Assembly: GCA_946481425.1 (NCBI GenBank)
Contig: CAMLNT010000028.1
Coordinates: forward strand, 1 to 17,005
Reading direction: 5' to 3'
DNA: 17,005 bases
Source of the DNA: an uncultured Brevundimonas sp.
GTDB taxonomy: Bacteria; Pseudomonadota; Alphaproteobacteria; Caulobacterales; Caulobacteraceae
Shown here: positions 8,765 through 15,397 of the stretch, in pieces
Layout: each line of letters begins with the position of its first letter
How positions within the stretch are numbered: the first letter of the stretch is position 1
Position numbers and translations under genes: made by a program
The notes under the pieces: generated by a model
Databases searched by the model: none
Told to the model about the DNA's origin: nothing
What the model saw: the letters and a program-made list of their open reading frames with translations, nothing else

Positions 8765-9211
8765 TTAACCACCCGCCGGGGCGTTGTCTTCACCCACGAG
8801 CGCCACGCTGTAAAAGCCGTTGTCCTGCAGAGCGTTCATCACCCGCATGAAGGTGCCGTAACGGACACCCGAGTCGGCGCGGATGAAGATGCGTTCCTCG
8901 GTCGGGTTGCGAGTGCCGATGTTCTCGGTCAGCTCGGTTCCCAGCTCCTCGATCTGCACCCGGAAGTCCCCGATGTAGACCCGGTCGTTGGCCTGGATGG
9001 AGATGTACACCGGCTTCGGTGGGTTCTCGGCAGGCTCGGCGACGGCCGTCGGAAGTTTCACCTCCACGTTCACCGACGCCAGGGGCGCGGCCACCATGAA
9101 GATGATGAGCAGGACGAGCATCACGTCCACGAAGGGCGTAACGTTGATCTCGTTGTTCTGCTCGACGGTGTACTTAGACCCGCCGCCAGGCCCTGAAAGC
9201 TTGGCGCCCAT
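8765..9211 (-). CDS. exbD: ExbD biopolymer transport protein
   Basis: A 148-residue inner-membrane component of the TonB energising complex. The N-terminal NNEINVTPFVDVMLVLLIIF is the ExbD/TolR hallmark, with the proton-path Asp at about residue 29 inside the single membrane helix; the rest is a periplasmic domain (VYISIQANDRVYIGD... to MNALQDNGFYSVALVG). The start lies 5 bases after the exbB stop and the stop overlaps the tonB Shine-Dalgarno. TolR is an alternative, but the adjacent tonB and absence of tol genes favour ExbD. Confidence 0.93.
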   Translation of the reverse strand: MGAKLSGPGGGSKYTVEQNNEINVTPFVDVMLVLLIIFMVAAPLASVNVEVKLPTAVAEPAENPPKPVYISIQANDRVYIGDFRVQIEELGTELTENIGTRNPTEERIFIRADSGVRYGTFMRVMNALQDNGFYSVALVGEDNAPAGG

Positions 9212-9216
9212 CTAGG

Positions 9217-10140
9217 TTACGCCCCCCGGTCGAGCTGGCGCGAGATGCGGTTCAGCAGTTCCGTGCCGAACTGGTCGGCGCGGGTGCCGTAGGCCGAGAT
9301 GCGGACCTGGAAGTAGTTGTAGAAGATAACGGCCGGAATAGCGGCGAACAGACCGATCGCGGTGGCCAGCAGGGCCTCGGCGATACCCGGAGCCACGACG
9401 GCCAGGTTGGTGGTGTTCGTGTTCGCGATACCGATGAACGAGTTCATGATGCCGTAAACGGTGGCGAACAGACCGATGAACGGACCAGCCGAACCGACCG
9501 AGGCCAGGAAGGTCTGACCGCCGGCGAGACGCTTGGCGAGACCGGCCTGAACGGCGGCGACGGCGGCCTGGGCGCGGTTGAGGGTCGAGTCGCGGTGCTC
9601 ACCGGTGATCTGCAGACCGGCGGTGCGGCCCAGTTCGACTTCGTCGGTCGCCGCGGCGGCCATGTCGGCCAGCGGGTTGCCTTCGAACTCTTCCGAGGTC
9701 GCGATACGGCGGATTTCAGAAAGGGTGTTGGCGCCGCGGAAAGCTTCCAGGAAGCGGTCCGACGCGCGGTTCAGCGAACCCAGCTCGAAGATCTTGATGA
9801 GCAGCAGGGTCCAGGAGAAGACCGAGGCCAGCAGCAGGCCGATCATCACGACCTTCACGACCATGGCGGCCTGCATGAACATGCTGACCGGGGTCAGTTC
9901 GCCATGCGATTCACCGCCAACCTGGGCGGGTTCGTCGGCAGCTTCTTCAGCAGCCGGAGCAGCCGGAGCGGCGGTCGCGGCGGCGTCTTCAGCCGGAGCG
10001 GCGGCCGGATCGGCCGGGGCGGCGGCAGCGGGAGCTCCACCGGCCGGCGGGGTGGCGGCCGCCATGGCGGGCGCAGCCGTCATGAGAGCGGCGGCCCCGG
10101 CGAACGCGAGGAGGAGGTTGGTTTTCTTCATTTCGATCAT
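9217..10140 (-). CDS. exbB: ExbB / TonB-system energiser (MotA/TolQ/ExbB family)
   Basis: A proton-channel subunit. From ATG 10138-10140 it has 307 residues, longer than the E. coli protein (about 244). The extra part is an N-terminal signal peptide (KKTNLLLAFAGAAALMTAAP) and a low-complexity Ala/Pro/Glu periplasmic stretch to about residue 80, as in the long-form ExbB of other alphaproteobacteria. Three membrane helices follow: MVVKVVMIGLLLASVFSWTL, then the conserved SVGSAGPFIGLFATVYGIMN, then GIAEALLATAIGLFAAIPAV. AGGA lies 11 bases before this ATG; the ATG three codons later is an alternative, and the further-upstream in-frame start gives residues unlike a signal peptide. First gene of the operon; its upstream region holds several dyads. 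Confidence 0.92.
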   Translation of the reverse strand: MIEMKKTNLLLAFAGAAALMTAAPAMAAATPPAGGAPAAAAPADPAAAPAEDAAATAAPAAPAAEEAADEPAQVGGESHGELTPVSMFMQAAMVVKVVMIGLLLASVFSWTLLLIKIFELGSLNRASDRFLEAFRGANTLSEIRRIATSEEFEGNPLADMAAAATDEVELGRTAGLQITGEHRDSTLNRAQAAVAAVQAGLAKRLAGGQTFLASVGSAGPFIGLFATVYGIMNSFIGIANTNTTNLAVVAPGIAEALLATAIGLFAAIPAVIFYNYFQVRISAYGTRADQFGTELLNRISRQLDRGA

Positions 10141-10225
10141 CGTTCGCCAGTTCCTGCTTGGTCTGACCTGTTTAGAGAGACCGAGTGTCGCATGCCCTGG
10201 GGCCTGCTTCACCCATTACCCAAAT

Positions 10226-10267
10226 GCGTTTCGCGACCCTGACGTTCCTGTCGGTCCCGCGAAACGC
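10226..10267. repeat. 10-bp perfect inverted repeat upstream of exbB
   Basis: GCGTTTCGCG (10226-10235) and CGCGAAACGC (10258-10267) flank 22 bases, with a further GACC/GGTC pairing inside. It lies 86 to 127 bases upstream of the exbB ATG. It is either a leader hairpin or a protein-binding dyad. No T-run follows in either direction. Confidence 0.55.
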
Positions 10268-10320
10268 GGCGAAATTCCCCGCCTGCTAAAATGGCGGACA
10301 CGGTCCTTTGGCGAAGCGGG

Positions 10321-10358
10321 GCAGGAGCGTCAAGGGCGCTTTCGCCCTTTTCTCCTGC
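10321..10358. repeat. Two-tier hairpin in the exbB upstream region
   Basis: Outer arms GCAGGAG (10321-10327) and CTCCTGC (10352-10358) enclose inner arms AAGGGCG (10332-10338) and CGCCCTT (10343-10349) around CTTT. An asymmetric internal loop separates the tiers. It could be a terminator-like end of the tRNA-Phe transcript or the body of a small RNA. On the plus strand a short pyrimidine run (TTTCTCC) follows the inner stem. Confidence 0.5.
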
Positions 10359-10413
10359 TGCGAGAAGCTGCGTGACAGTCCAGAAAACACCGCTCTGCCG
10401 AAAGGCCAACGCT

Positions 10414-10433
10414 CACAATCGTTAACGATCGTG
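10414..10433. promoter_or_regulatory. Near-perfect 20-base palindrome centred on GTTAAC
   Basis: ATCGTTAACGAT (10418-10429) is a perfect 12-base palindrome, and the flanking CAC/GTG extend it to CACAATCGTTAACGATCGTG with one mismatched pair. It is AT-richer than its surroundings, as expected of an operator. It lies about 275 bases upstream of exbB and 120 bases downstream of tRNA-Phe. The factor is unknown. Confidence 0.45.
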
Positions 10434-10551
10434 TCAAAGCCGTGACCGCCCCTGAACGCGCCGCCAGCGATAGCGCTGTTCCATTTCGCCCCGGCCGCAG
10501 ACGCAGATTTGCAGGCCTTGGGCGGGCGGTCTGGCGCGGTGATTTGAGGAA

Positions 10552-10627
10552 TGGTGCCTGGGGGCGGATTCGAACCACCGACACGCGGATTTTCAATCCG
10601 CTGCTCTACCAACTGAGCTACCCAGGC
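10552..10627 (-). tRNA. tRNA-Phe (GAA)
   Basis: A complete 76-base cloverleaf: acceptor GCCTGGG/CCCAGGC, D stem GCTC/GAGC, anticodon stem GCGGA/TCCGC around TTGAAAA (anticodon GAA), T arm GGTGG-TTCGAAT-CCGCC, A73 and encoded CCA. It lies directly downstream of yacG but has its own promoter between them. The neighbourhood yacG/tRNA-Phe is common in alphaproteobacteria. Confidence 0.98.
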
Positions 10628-10653
10628 CCGGGCCCGTCGTTACGGGAGCGGGG

Positions 10654-10682
10654 TCTATAAGCGAGGCGTCCCGGCCTGTCCA
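10654..10682 (-). promoter_or_regulatory. Promoter of tRNA-Phe
   Basis: On the minus strand, TGGACA (10677-10682) and TATAGA (10654-10659) are 17 bases apart, matching the housekeeping consensus at 5 and 4 of 6 positions. The tRNA begins 26 bases after the -10. A GC-rich discriminator follows, typical of stringently controlled stable-RNA genes. Confidence 0.62.
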
Positions 10683-10697
10683 GCGGCCCGTTTGGAA

Positions 10698-10868
10698 CTA
10701 GTCCTCGTCGCCTGGCGGCGGCGCATCCGGGTCATCTTCTTCCTGGGCGGCGATGGCGTATTTGCCGCTCAGCCAGCCCTGCAGATCCACATCCGCGCAG
10801 CGCCGCGAACAGAAAGGGCGAAAGGCCGGCTCGGCGGGGGCCTTCTTGCAGATCGGGCACAGGGTCAT
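10698..10868 (-). CDS. yacG: YacG zinc protein (DNA gyrase inhibitor)
   Basis: A 56-residue protein, short enough to be missed. It has the YacG zinc finger: CPIC at 4-7 and FCSRRC at 19-24 give four Cys ligands, followed by ADVDLQGWLSGKYAIA and an acidic tail (EEDDPDAPPPGDED). In E. coli YacG binds GyrB and blocks DNA binding by gyrase. Length is typical. The ATG overlaps the stop of the Rne/Rng-family gene by four bases (ATGA), so translation is coupled. Last gene of the murA-infA-maf cluster; tRNA-Phe follows. Confidence 0.93.
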   Translation of the reverse strand: MTLCPICKKAPAEPAFRPFCSRRCADVDLQGWLSGKYAIAAQEEDDPDAPPPGDED

Positions 10869-11884
10869 CGGCGGGTCCAGAGTTCGTAGGCGTGGGTCGG
10901 CCCGTCCGGGCTGATCTTAAGCCGGGCCCTCGGACCCATCGCCTCGATCCATGGCTCGGCCAGCGTCCCGACCTCGGGGCTGCAGCACAGGGTCATGGTC
11001 GGCTCGGACCGGTCCGACAGGAGCGCCAGCCTTAACCGCCGCACTGCCGTCTGCGCCGTCTGCCGCAGACGCGCCGGCTCGGCGGCCGGACGCATCATCT
11101 CCTCTATGGGCGTGCGTCCCCACGGCAGTGACATCATCAGGACGCCGAACCGATTCACGGGTCCGAAGGAAGCCTCCGCTGTGAAGGCGCGCCGCGCAGC
11201 GGCGAGGACCGCCTCCCCGTCATGTCCGACCCCTATCAGGTCGATCGCAACCAGCCCGCCCCAGCTCTTCAGTCGAATCAGCCGTGCCGACTCCTCGAGG
11301 CCACGGGCATTGGCTCGGTCTCGCGCATTCCGCCCGGTCGCGGCGTCCGGCGCGAGGTCTAGATCGACCGCGATAAGCGCGCGGGTCCGCTCGATGGCCA
11401 GGTCCAGGCCCAGGCCCTCGACCGCGAGGCCAGCCGACAGCGCCTCTTCCTCCGCGCCGAGGCCGGCCGTGAGGGCCTCGATACCGAGCTGGGGCTCAAT
11501 CCCCGGCGCCAGTTGCGCCAGAATGGCCTTCACATCGGGACCAGGGTTCAGGACGCGCGGCTCGCCAGAGGCTGCCCCAATCAGCCGCACCACCGCGCCT
11601 TTCGAATCGCGGGGTTCCGCCGTGACCTCCAGCTCGACGCGGCTGCCCTCGGGTGGCGGCCTCTTGCCCGGCAGAAACGCCGGAGCCCCCTCACCCAGAT
11701 CCACGAAGGCGCCCTTGAGCCCCGGCTTCACGCTCATGACCCGGCCAACGCAGCGCGCGCCCAGCCGCTGACAGGGCGGATCATCGTCCCGGTGGATCAC
11801 CAGATGCTCGTAGCGCCCGTCCCGGACCACAATGCCGCGCTGCTCGCCCGGCGTGTCATCGAGAAAGACCTCGACCCGGCTCAC
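10865..11884 (-). CDS. Compact ribonuclease E/G family protein
   Basis: A 339-residue Rne/Rng-family protein, much shorter than RNase G (about 490). Order: N-terminal VEVFLDDTPGEQRGIVV, an S1-like RNA-binding segment about 41-101 (GRVMSVKPGLKGAFVDLGEG), then the catalytic region. By eye, VDLDL at 173-177 aligns with the SIDIN segment of RNase E and VAIDL at 212-216 with IVIDF, so both catalytic Asp residues (E. coli D303, D346) appear kept as D174 and D215. The Asn between them becomes Asp176. NRFGVLMMS matches SRFGLLEMS. The CPxC zinc-link that joins RNase E/G dimers is absent. The start is GTG 11882-11884, overlapping the maf stop by four bases (GTGA). Activity is plausible, but oligomeric state probably differs from RNase E/G. 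Confidence 0.82.
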   Translation of the reverse strand: MSRVEVFLDDTPGEQRGIVVRDGRYEHLVIHRDDDPPCQRLGARCVGRVMSVKPGLKGAFVDLGEGAPAFLPGKRPPPEGSRVELEVTAEPRDSKGAVVRLIGAASGEPRVLNPGPDVKAILAQLAPGIEPQLGIEALTAGLGAEEEALSAGLAVEGLGLDLAIERTRALIAVDLDLAPDAATGRNARDRANARGLEESARLIRLKSWGGLVAIDLIGVGHDGEAVLAAARRAFTAEASFGPVNRFGVLMMSLPWGRTPIEEMMRPAAEPARLRQTAQTAVRRLRLALLSDRSEPTMTLCCSPEVGTLAEPWIEAMGPRARLKISPDGPTHAYELWTRR

Positions 11885-12459
11885 GGCCTGTAGCCCAGGC
11901 CCGTCAGCAGATTACGTGTCTCGAACAGCGGCAGCCCCACCACGGCGCTGTGCGAGCCGGACAGGAAGGCGATATCGCCGCCCGCGATCCCTTGCGCCTT
12001 GTAGGCGCCGGCCGCGTCCTTCCATTCGCCCGCCACGAGGTGCCGGGCGATGTCCTCGTCCGACAGATGGCGGAACTTGATGCGCGTCTCCGACAGCCGC
12101 GAACCCGCCCGACCGCCGGGCGCGACGACGCAGACGCCGGTCATGACCTTGTGCGCCCGCCCGCTCATCAGCCTCAGCATCCGCTCGGCGTCCGCCGCAT
12201 CCACGGGCTTGCCCAGGATGCGCGTCCCCACCGCCACGATGGTGTCGGCGCCGAGCACATACGATTCGGGATTGGCGACCGCGACGGCCTTCGCCTTGAT
12301 CTCGGCGAGCCGCAGCACCAGTCGGCGCGGCGTCTCGTCCTTCAGCGGCGTTTCGTCGACATCGGCGGGCGACACGCGGTCAGGCGTGATGCCGATCTGG
12401 GCCAGAAGCTCCAGACGGCGCGGGCTCGCCGATGCCAGAATCAGTTCGGAACGGCTCAT
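11881..12459 (-). CDS. maf: Maf-family nucleotide pyrophosphatase
   Basis: A 192-residue Maf/HAM1-like house-cleaning enzyme that hydrolyses non-canonical or modified nucleoside triphosphates (dTTP/UTP-type or m7GTP-type) to monophosphates. Signatures: the N-terminal ILASASPRRLELLAQIG loop, YVLGADTIVAVG with the catalytic Asp near residue 71, RLMSGRAHKVMTGV, and AGAYKAQGIAG. Length is normal. The exact subfamily (YhdE-like or YceF-like) is not decided here. It starts 12 bases after the infA stop, and its TGA overlaps the GTG of the next gene. Confidence 0.95.
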   Translation of the reverse strand: MSRSELILASASPRRLELLAQIGITPDRVSPADVDETPLKDETPRRLVLRLAEIKAKAVAVANPESYVLGADTIVAVGTRILGKPVDAADAERMLRLMSGRAHKVMTGVCVVAPGGRAGSRLSETRIKFRHLSDEDIARHLVAGEWKDAAGAYKAQGIAGGDIAFLSGSHSAVVGLPLFETRNLLTGLGYRP

Positions 12460-12471
12460 CAGAGCCCGCCC

Positions 12472-12693
12472 TTACTTGAAGCGATAGGTGATGCGACCCT
12501 TGGTCAGGTCATAGGGGGTCATTTCGACCAGCACCTTGTCGCCTGCCAGCACGCGGATGCGGTTCTTGCGCATCTTGCCGGCCGTGTGGGCGATGATCTC
12601 GTGACCGCTGTCGTCGAGCGTCACCCGGAAGGTCGCGTTCGGCAGCAGTTCCGAGACGACGCCGGGAAACTCGAGAAGCTCTTCCTTCGCCAT
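12472..12693 (-). CDS. infA: Translation initiation factor IF-1
   Basis: A 73-residue single S1/OB-fold protein binding the 30S A site: [56 protein letters not shown], ending KGRITYRFK. Near-identical to IF-1 across bacteria. I chose ATG 12691-12693, which gives the conserved MAKEE start and has GAGAGA about 7 bases upstream; an ATG nine codons earlier would add nonconserved residues. About 110 bases separate it from the UPF0262 gene, room for a separate promoter, though I see no strong one. Confidence 0.98.
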   Translation of the reverse strand: MAKEELLEFPGVVSELLPNATFRVTLDDSGHEIIAHTAGKMRKNRIRVLAGDKVLVEMTPYDLTKGRITYRFK

Positions 12694-12803
12694 GCGGTCT
12701 CTCTCGCCCTGAATTGACAAGCCGATCCGCGCGGGGCGTGCGCACGAACCGGTAAAGCGGGCGGCTTATGCACGAAAAGCGCGGGTTCGTCACCCCGTGG
12801 GCG

Positions 12804-13268
12804 TCAGCCCCGTTTGCACAGGGCGCAGACGAGGGTGAAAAGGCGGCGGCTTGTCTCGTGATCGACCTCGATCTTGCCGTCGAGGCGCTCCTTGAGGATT
12901 CGCGCGCCCTCATCGTGCAGGCCGCGCCGTCCCATGTCGACGGCCTCGATCTGGGCCTGTGACGCGCCCCTCACCGCCTGCAGATAGCTCTCGCAGATCA
13001 GCTCATAGTCCTTGATGACGCCCCTGAGCGGCGTCAGCGACAGCATGTGGCCGCGGCGATAGTCCGGCCCCTCGACATCCATCGACAGCCGGTTGTCTTT
13101 CAGACCCAGCATCAGTTCATAGGGCCCGCCGTCCGCGCCCGCCGGCCTGAACTCGCTCTCCTCGACCAGATCATAGATGGCGACCCGGCGTTCGTGCTCG
13201 ACCTCGGCCGAGGCCCCGGACAGGCCGTCCGGGTCCAGTTTCACGGCCTTGATCCGGTGTTGGCTCAT
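12804..13268 (-). CDS. UPF0262 family protein
   Basis: A 154-residue protein of unknown biochemical function, matching the alphaproteobacterial UPF0262 family. Conserved-looking stretches: EVEHERRVAIYDLVEES, LSLTPLRGVIKDYELICES, QIEAVDMGRRGLHDEG and a C-terminal TSRRLFTLVCALC. No membrane segment or signal peptide. I set the start at ATG 13266-13268, which overlaps the DUF2948 stop (ATGA); a longer in-frame start would run into the neighbour and add Arg/Ala-rich residues. Its place in the murA-infA cluster is conserved, which hints at an envelope or translation link but proves none. Confidence 0.9.
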   Translation of the reverse strand: MSQHRIKAVKLDPDGLSGASAEVEHERRVAIYDLVEESEFRPAGADGGPYELMLGLKDNRLSMDVEGPDYRRGHMLSLTPLRGVIKDYELICESYLQAVRGASQAQIEAVDMGRRGLHDEGARILKERLDGKIEVDHETSRRLFTLVCALCKRG

Positions 13269-13717
13269 TCCGCGGACGCCTCGGCGTGAGCGGGCGCGAG
13301 CCGCGCCGGCCAGGACTGCGTCAGGTCGGCCAGCACCGCATCGATGCATTCCACATGGGCCTGCAGGTCGGCCCCGCCTGCGAACATGAAGGTCAGCGAT
13401 CCCCCCGGCGCCTCGCCCGGCTCATAATGAACCGCCAGAAGCTCCAGCATTGCATCGCGCGAGCGCGGCACGCCGCGTGACCGGACCTGGACTACGTCGC
13501 CCAGCTGCACCGCCGCCAGGACCCGGGCGCATTCGCCCTCGGCCTCCCAGCGGTAACGGGTCACGCGCAACGTCAGCCGCCGCGTCTTCTTCTCCCAGCG
13601 GATGTCCTCGCGCCGGATCAGCGCGTCCTGAAGGGCCGCGGACAGGATGGCCAGATCGCCTTCGTCCTGCGCCAGCAGGCGAAGCGGTGGCAGGCCGGCG
13701 CAGCCCTCAGCGCCCAT
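13265..13717 (-). CDS. DUF2948 family protein
   Basis: A 150-residue protein of unknown function resembling DUF2948, found beside murA in alphaproteobacteria. Visible: [21 protein letters not shown], then [20 protein letters not shown], and [20 protein letters not shown] near the C-terminus. The murA 3' end overlaps the start. AAGGG at 13726-13730 is 8 bases from ATG 13715-13717 but only 2 from ATG 13721-13723, so I prefer 13717; the 6-base longer version is possible. Its stop overlaps the UPF0262 start by four bases. Confidence 0.88.
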   Translation of the reverse strand: MGAEGCAGLPPLRLLAQDEGDLAILSAALQDALIRREDIRWEKKTRRLTLRVTRYRWEAEGECARVLAAVQLGDVVQVRSRGVPRSRDAMLELLAVHYEPGEAPGGSLTFMFAGGADLQAHVECIDAVLADLTQSWPARLAPAHAEASAE

Positions 13718-14996
13718 CACCATCGCCCTTGATCCGCCGGACCCGCGCGCCGCACGCTCCCAGCTTCTCTTCCATACGCTCGAAGCCGCGGTCCAGGTGA
13801 TAGACCCGGCCGACCCGTGTCTCGCCCTCGGCAGCCAGGCCGGCGATGACCAGGCTGATCGAGGCCCGCAGGTCCGTCGCCATGACGTCGGCGCCCTTCA
13901 GCCGGTCGACGCCCACCACCCGCGCCTCGCCGGCGTGGACGTGGATCTCGGCGCCCAGCCGGCCCAGTTCCGGCGCGTGCATGAAGCGGTTTTCGAAGAT
14001 GTTCTCGTGGATCAGGCTCTCGCCCTCGGCCAGGGTCATCAAGGCCATGAACTGCGCCTGCAGGTCGGTGGCGAAACCCGGATAGACCTCGGTCGTGACG
14101 TTCACGGCCTTCAGCCGTTGAGCCGGATCACGCCGGACGATGACGCCGTCTCCGGTCGCCTCGACCTCGACGCCGGCCTCGACCATCTTGTCGGTCAGGG
14201 CCTGGATCAGTTCGGCGCGGGCCCTGGTGATGCGGACCTCTCCGCCGGCCATCGCGGCCGCCACGGCATAGGAGCCCATCTCGATCCGGTCAGGGATAAC
14301 CGACCAGTCCGTGCCGTGCAGAGAGGTCACGCCCTCGATGACGAGCGTGGACGTATCCAGACCCTCGATCCTGGCGCCCATCGCAATCAGGCAGCGCGCC
14401 AGATCGCCGATTTCCGGCTCGCGCGCGGCGTTCTTCAGCACCGTGGTCCCCTGCGCCAGCACCGCCGCCAGAAGGGTGTGTTCAGTCGCCCCGACCGAAA
14501 CGAACGGAAACTCGATCTCCGCGCCCTTGAGGCCGTTGGGCGCCAGCGCCGAGACATAGCCCTCGGACATCTCCATCGAGGCGCCCAGCCGCGACAGGGC
14601 CTCGATGTGCAGATCGACCGGCCGCGCGCCGATCGTGCAGCCGCCCGGCAGGCTGACCCGCGCATGGCCGGTCCGGGCCAGCAGCGGCCCCAGCACATTG
14701 AAGCTGGCCCGCATCTGGCGGACCAGATCATAGGGGGCGAAGGTCGAGCGGATCTCGCGCGCGTCGAACAGGGTCTCCTGACCGTCCGGGCCGTCCTTCT
14801 CGGTCACCTCGATGCCGAACTGTCGCAGCAGCTCGCCCAGGAACCGGGTATCGGCCAGGCGCGGCATGTTGGTGAGGCGCAGGGGCTGGTCCGTCAGGAT
14901 CGACGCCGCCATCAGCTTGATGGCGGAGTTCTTGGCTCCGCTGATCGGAATTTCGCCCTTCAACTGGGCGCCGCCGACGATGGCGATGCGGTCCAT
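13707..14996 (-). CDS. murA: UDP-N-acetylglucosamine 1-carboxyvinyltransferase
   Basis: A 429-residue cytoplasmic enzyme that transfers enolpyruvate from PEP to UDP-GlcNAc, the first committed step of peptidoglycan synthesis. Lys22-Asn23 in [10 protein letters not shown] and the catalytic Cys120 in [15 protein letters not shown] are present, so fosfomycin sensitivity of the target is expected. [21 protein letters not shown] and [14 protein letters not shown] are further family blocks. Length is normal. AGGA lies 6 bases before ATG 14994-14996. The end overlaps the DUF2948 gene. A small basic-protein gene lies 82 bases upstream. Confidence 0.98.
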   Translation of the reverse strand: MDRIAIVGGAQLKGEIPISGAKNSAIKLMAASILTDQPLRLTNMPRLADTRFLGELLRQFGIEVTEKDGPDGQETLFDAREIRSTFAPYDLVRQMRASFNVLGPLLARTGHARVSLPGGCTIGARPVDLHIEALSRLGASMEMSEGYVSALAPNGLKGAEIEFPFVSVGATEHTLLAAVLAQGTTVLKNAAREPEIGDLARCLIAMGARIEGLDTSTLVIEGVTSLHGTDWSVIPDRIEMGSYAVAAAMAGGEVRITRARAELIQALTDKMVEAGVEVEATGDGVIVRRDPAQRLKAVNVTTEVYPGFATDLQAQFMALMTLAEGESLIHENIFENRFMHAPELGRLGAEIHVHAGEARVVGVDRLKGADVMATDLRASISLVIAGLAAEGETRVGRVYHLDRGFERMEEKLGACGARVRRIKGDGDGR

Positions 14997-15078
14997 ATTC
15001 TATCCTGTGCGCGCCCGGCGGAACGACAGGCCGCGACGGGAAAGCGCTTCTACATCAGCCCACGGAAAAGGCGAAGGC

Positions 15079-15213
15079 TCAGCCGGGGTCCTTTTCGCCG
15101 CCCTTTCCCGCCTTCCTGCGCCGCAGATTGGCTCTCAGCGCCTTGGCCAGGGCCTCCTCGCGCGGCGTGGGCTTGGGTTTCTCGGCCTTCGACGGCTGCG
15201 GATCGTCGTTCAT
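15079..15213 (-). CDS. Small basic conserved-type protein, 44 aa
   Basis: An open frame of 44 residues, MNDDPQPSKAEKPKP then TPREEALAKALRANLRRRK, ending GGEKDPG. TAGGAT lies 8 bases before the ATG, a good Shine-Dalgarno. The pattern REE-x-LAKALRANLRRRKA resembles a family of short Lys/Arg-rich alphaproteobacterial proteins I know only as hypothetical. The N-terminus is Pro/Lys-rich and probably disordered; the second half is one amphipathic basic helix, which could bind nucleic acid or ribosomes. It is upstream of murA on the same strand and divergent from tRNA-Thr. Function unknown. Confidence 0.75.
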   Translation of the reverse strand: MNDDPQPSKAEKPKPTPREEALAKALRANLRRRKAGKGGEKDPG

Positions 15214-15235
15214 GCGAATATCCTAGCTTTCGGGC

Positions 15236-15264
15236 TTTCCCTCGCGAAGGGGTTTGGCTATACG
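15236..15264 (+). promoter_or_regulatory. Possible promoter of tRNA-Thr
   Basis: TATACG (15259-15264) sits 19 bases before the tRNA and TTTCCC (15236-15241) is 17 bases upstream of it. The -10 is reasonable, the -35 weak (3 of 6). The divergent small gene and murA must also be promoted from this 69-bp spacer. Confidence 0.35.
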
Positions 15265-15282
15265 CCCGGTTCCTCAGATTTC

Positions 15283-15357
<75 letters not shown>

Positions 15358-15367
15358 CCACAAAGAC

Positions 15368-15395
15368 AAGGCCCGGTCGAAAGACCGGGCCTTTT
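15368..15395. terminator. Bidirectional terminator between tRNA-Thr and the mutase gene
   Basis: AAGGCCCGGTC and GACCGGGCCTT form an 11-bp perfect stem around a GAAA tetraloop, followed by TTTT on the plus strand. It ends tRNA-Thr transcription. In the minus direction the same stem follows the mutase stop (15398) with a poorer T-run (TTGTCTTTG), so it can serve both. Confidence 0.9.
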
Positions 15396-15397
15396 GC

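Larger units (their letters stand above)
10141..10551. other. Gene-free 410-bp region between tRNA-Phe and exbB
   Basis: No convincing coding frame: the short frames present have no ribosome site or family resemblance. It holds three separate dyads (10226-10267, 10321-10358, 10414-10433), listed individually, and should contain the exbB promoter and leader. I could not assign a clear -35/-10 pair for exbB, and saw no obvious iron-box-like sequence. Confidence 0.6.

Noticed and set aside
9578..10375. Ser/Ala-rich plus-strand frame opposite exbB
   Set aside because: Shadow of exbB and its Ala/Pro-rich leader; no motif or ribosome site.
10286..10612. Minus-strand frame beginning in tRNA-Phe (RVGGSNPPPGT...)
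   Set aside because: This peptide is the well-known false translation of a tRNA T arm.
10865..11884. Rne/Rng protein as a catalytically dead relative
   Set aside because: At first the second Asp seemed missing, but realigning the SIDIN and IVIDF blocks places both catalytic Asp residues at D174 and D215. Only the zinc-link is clearly absent.
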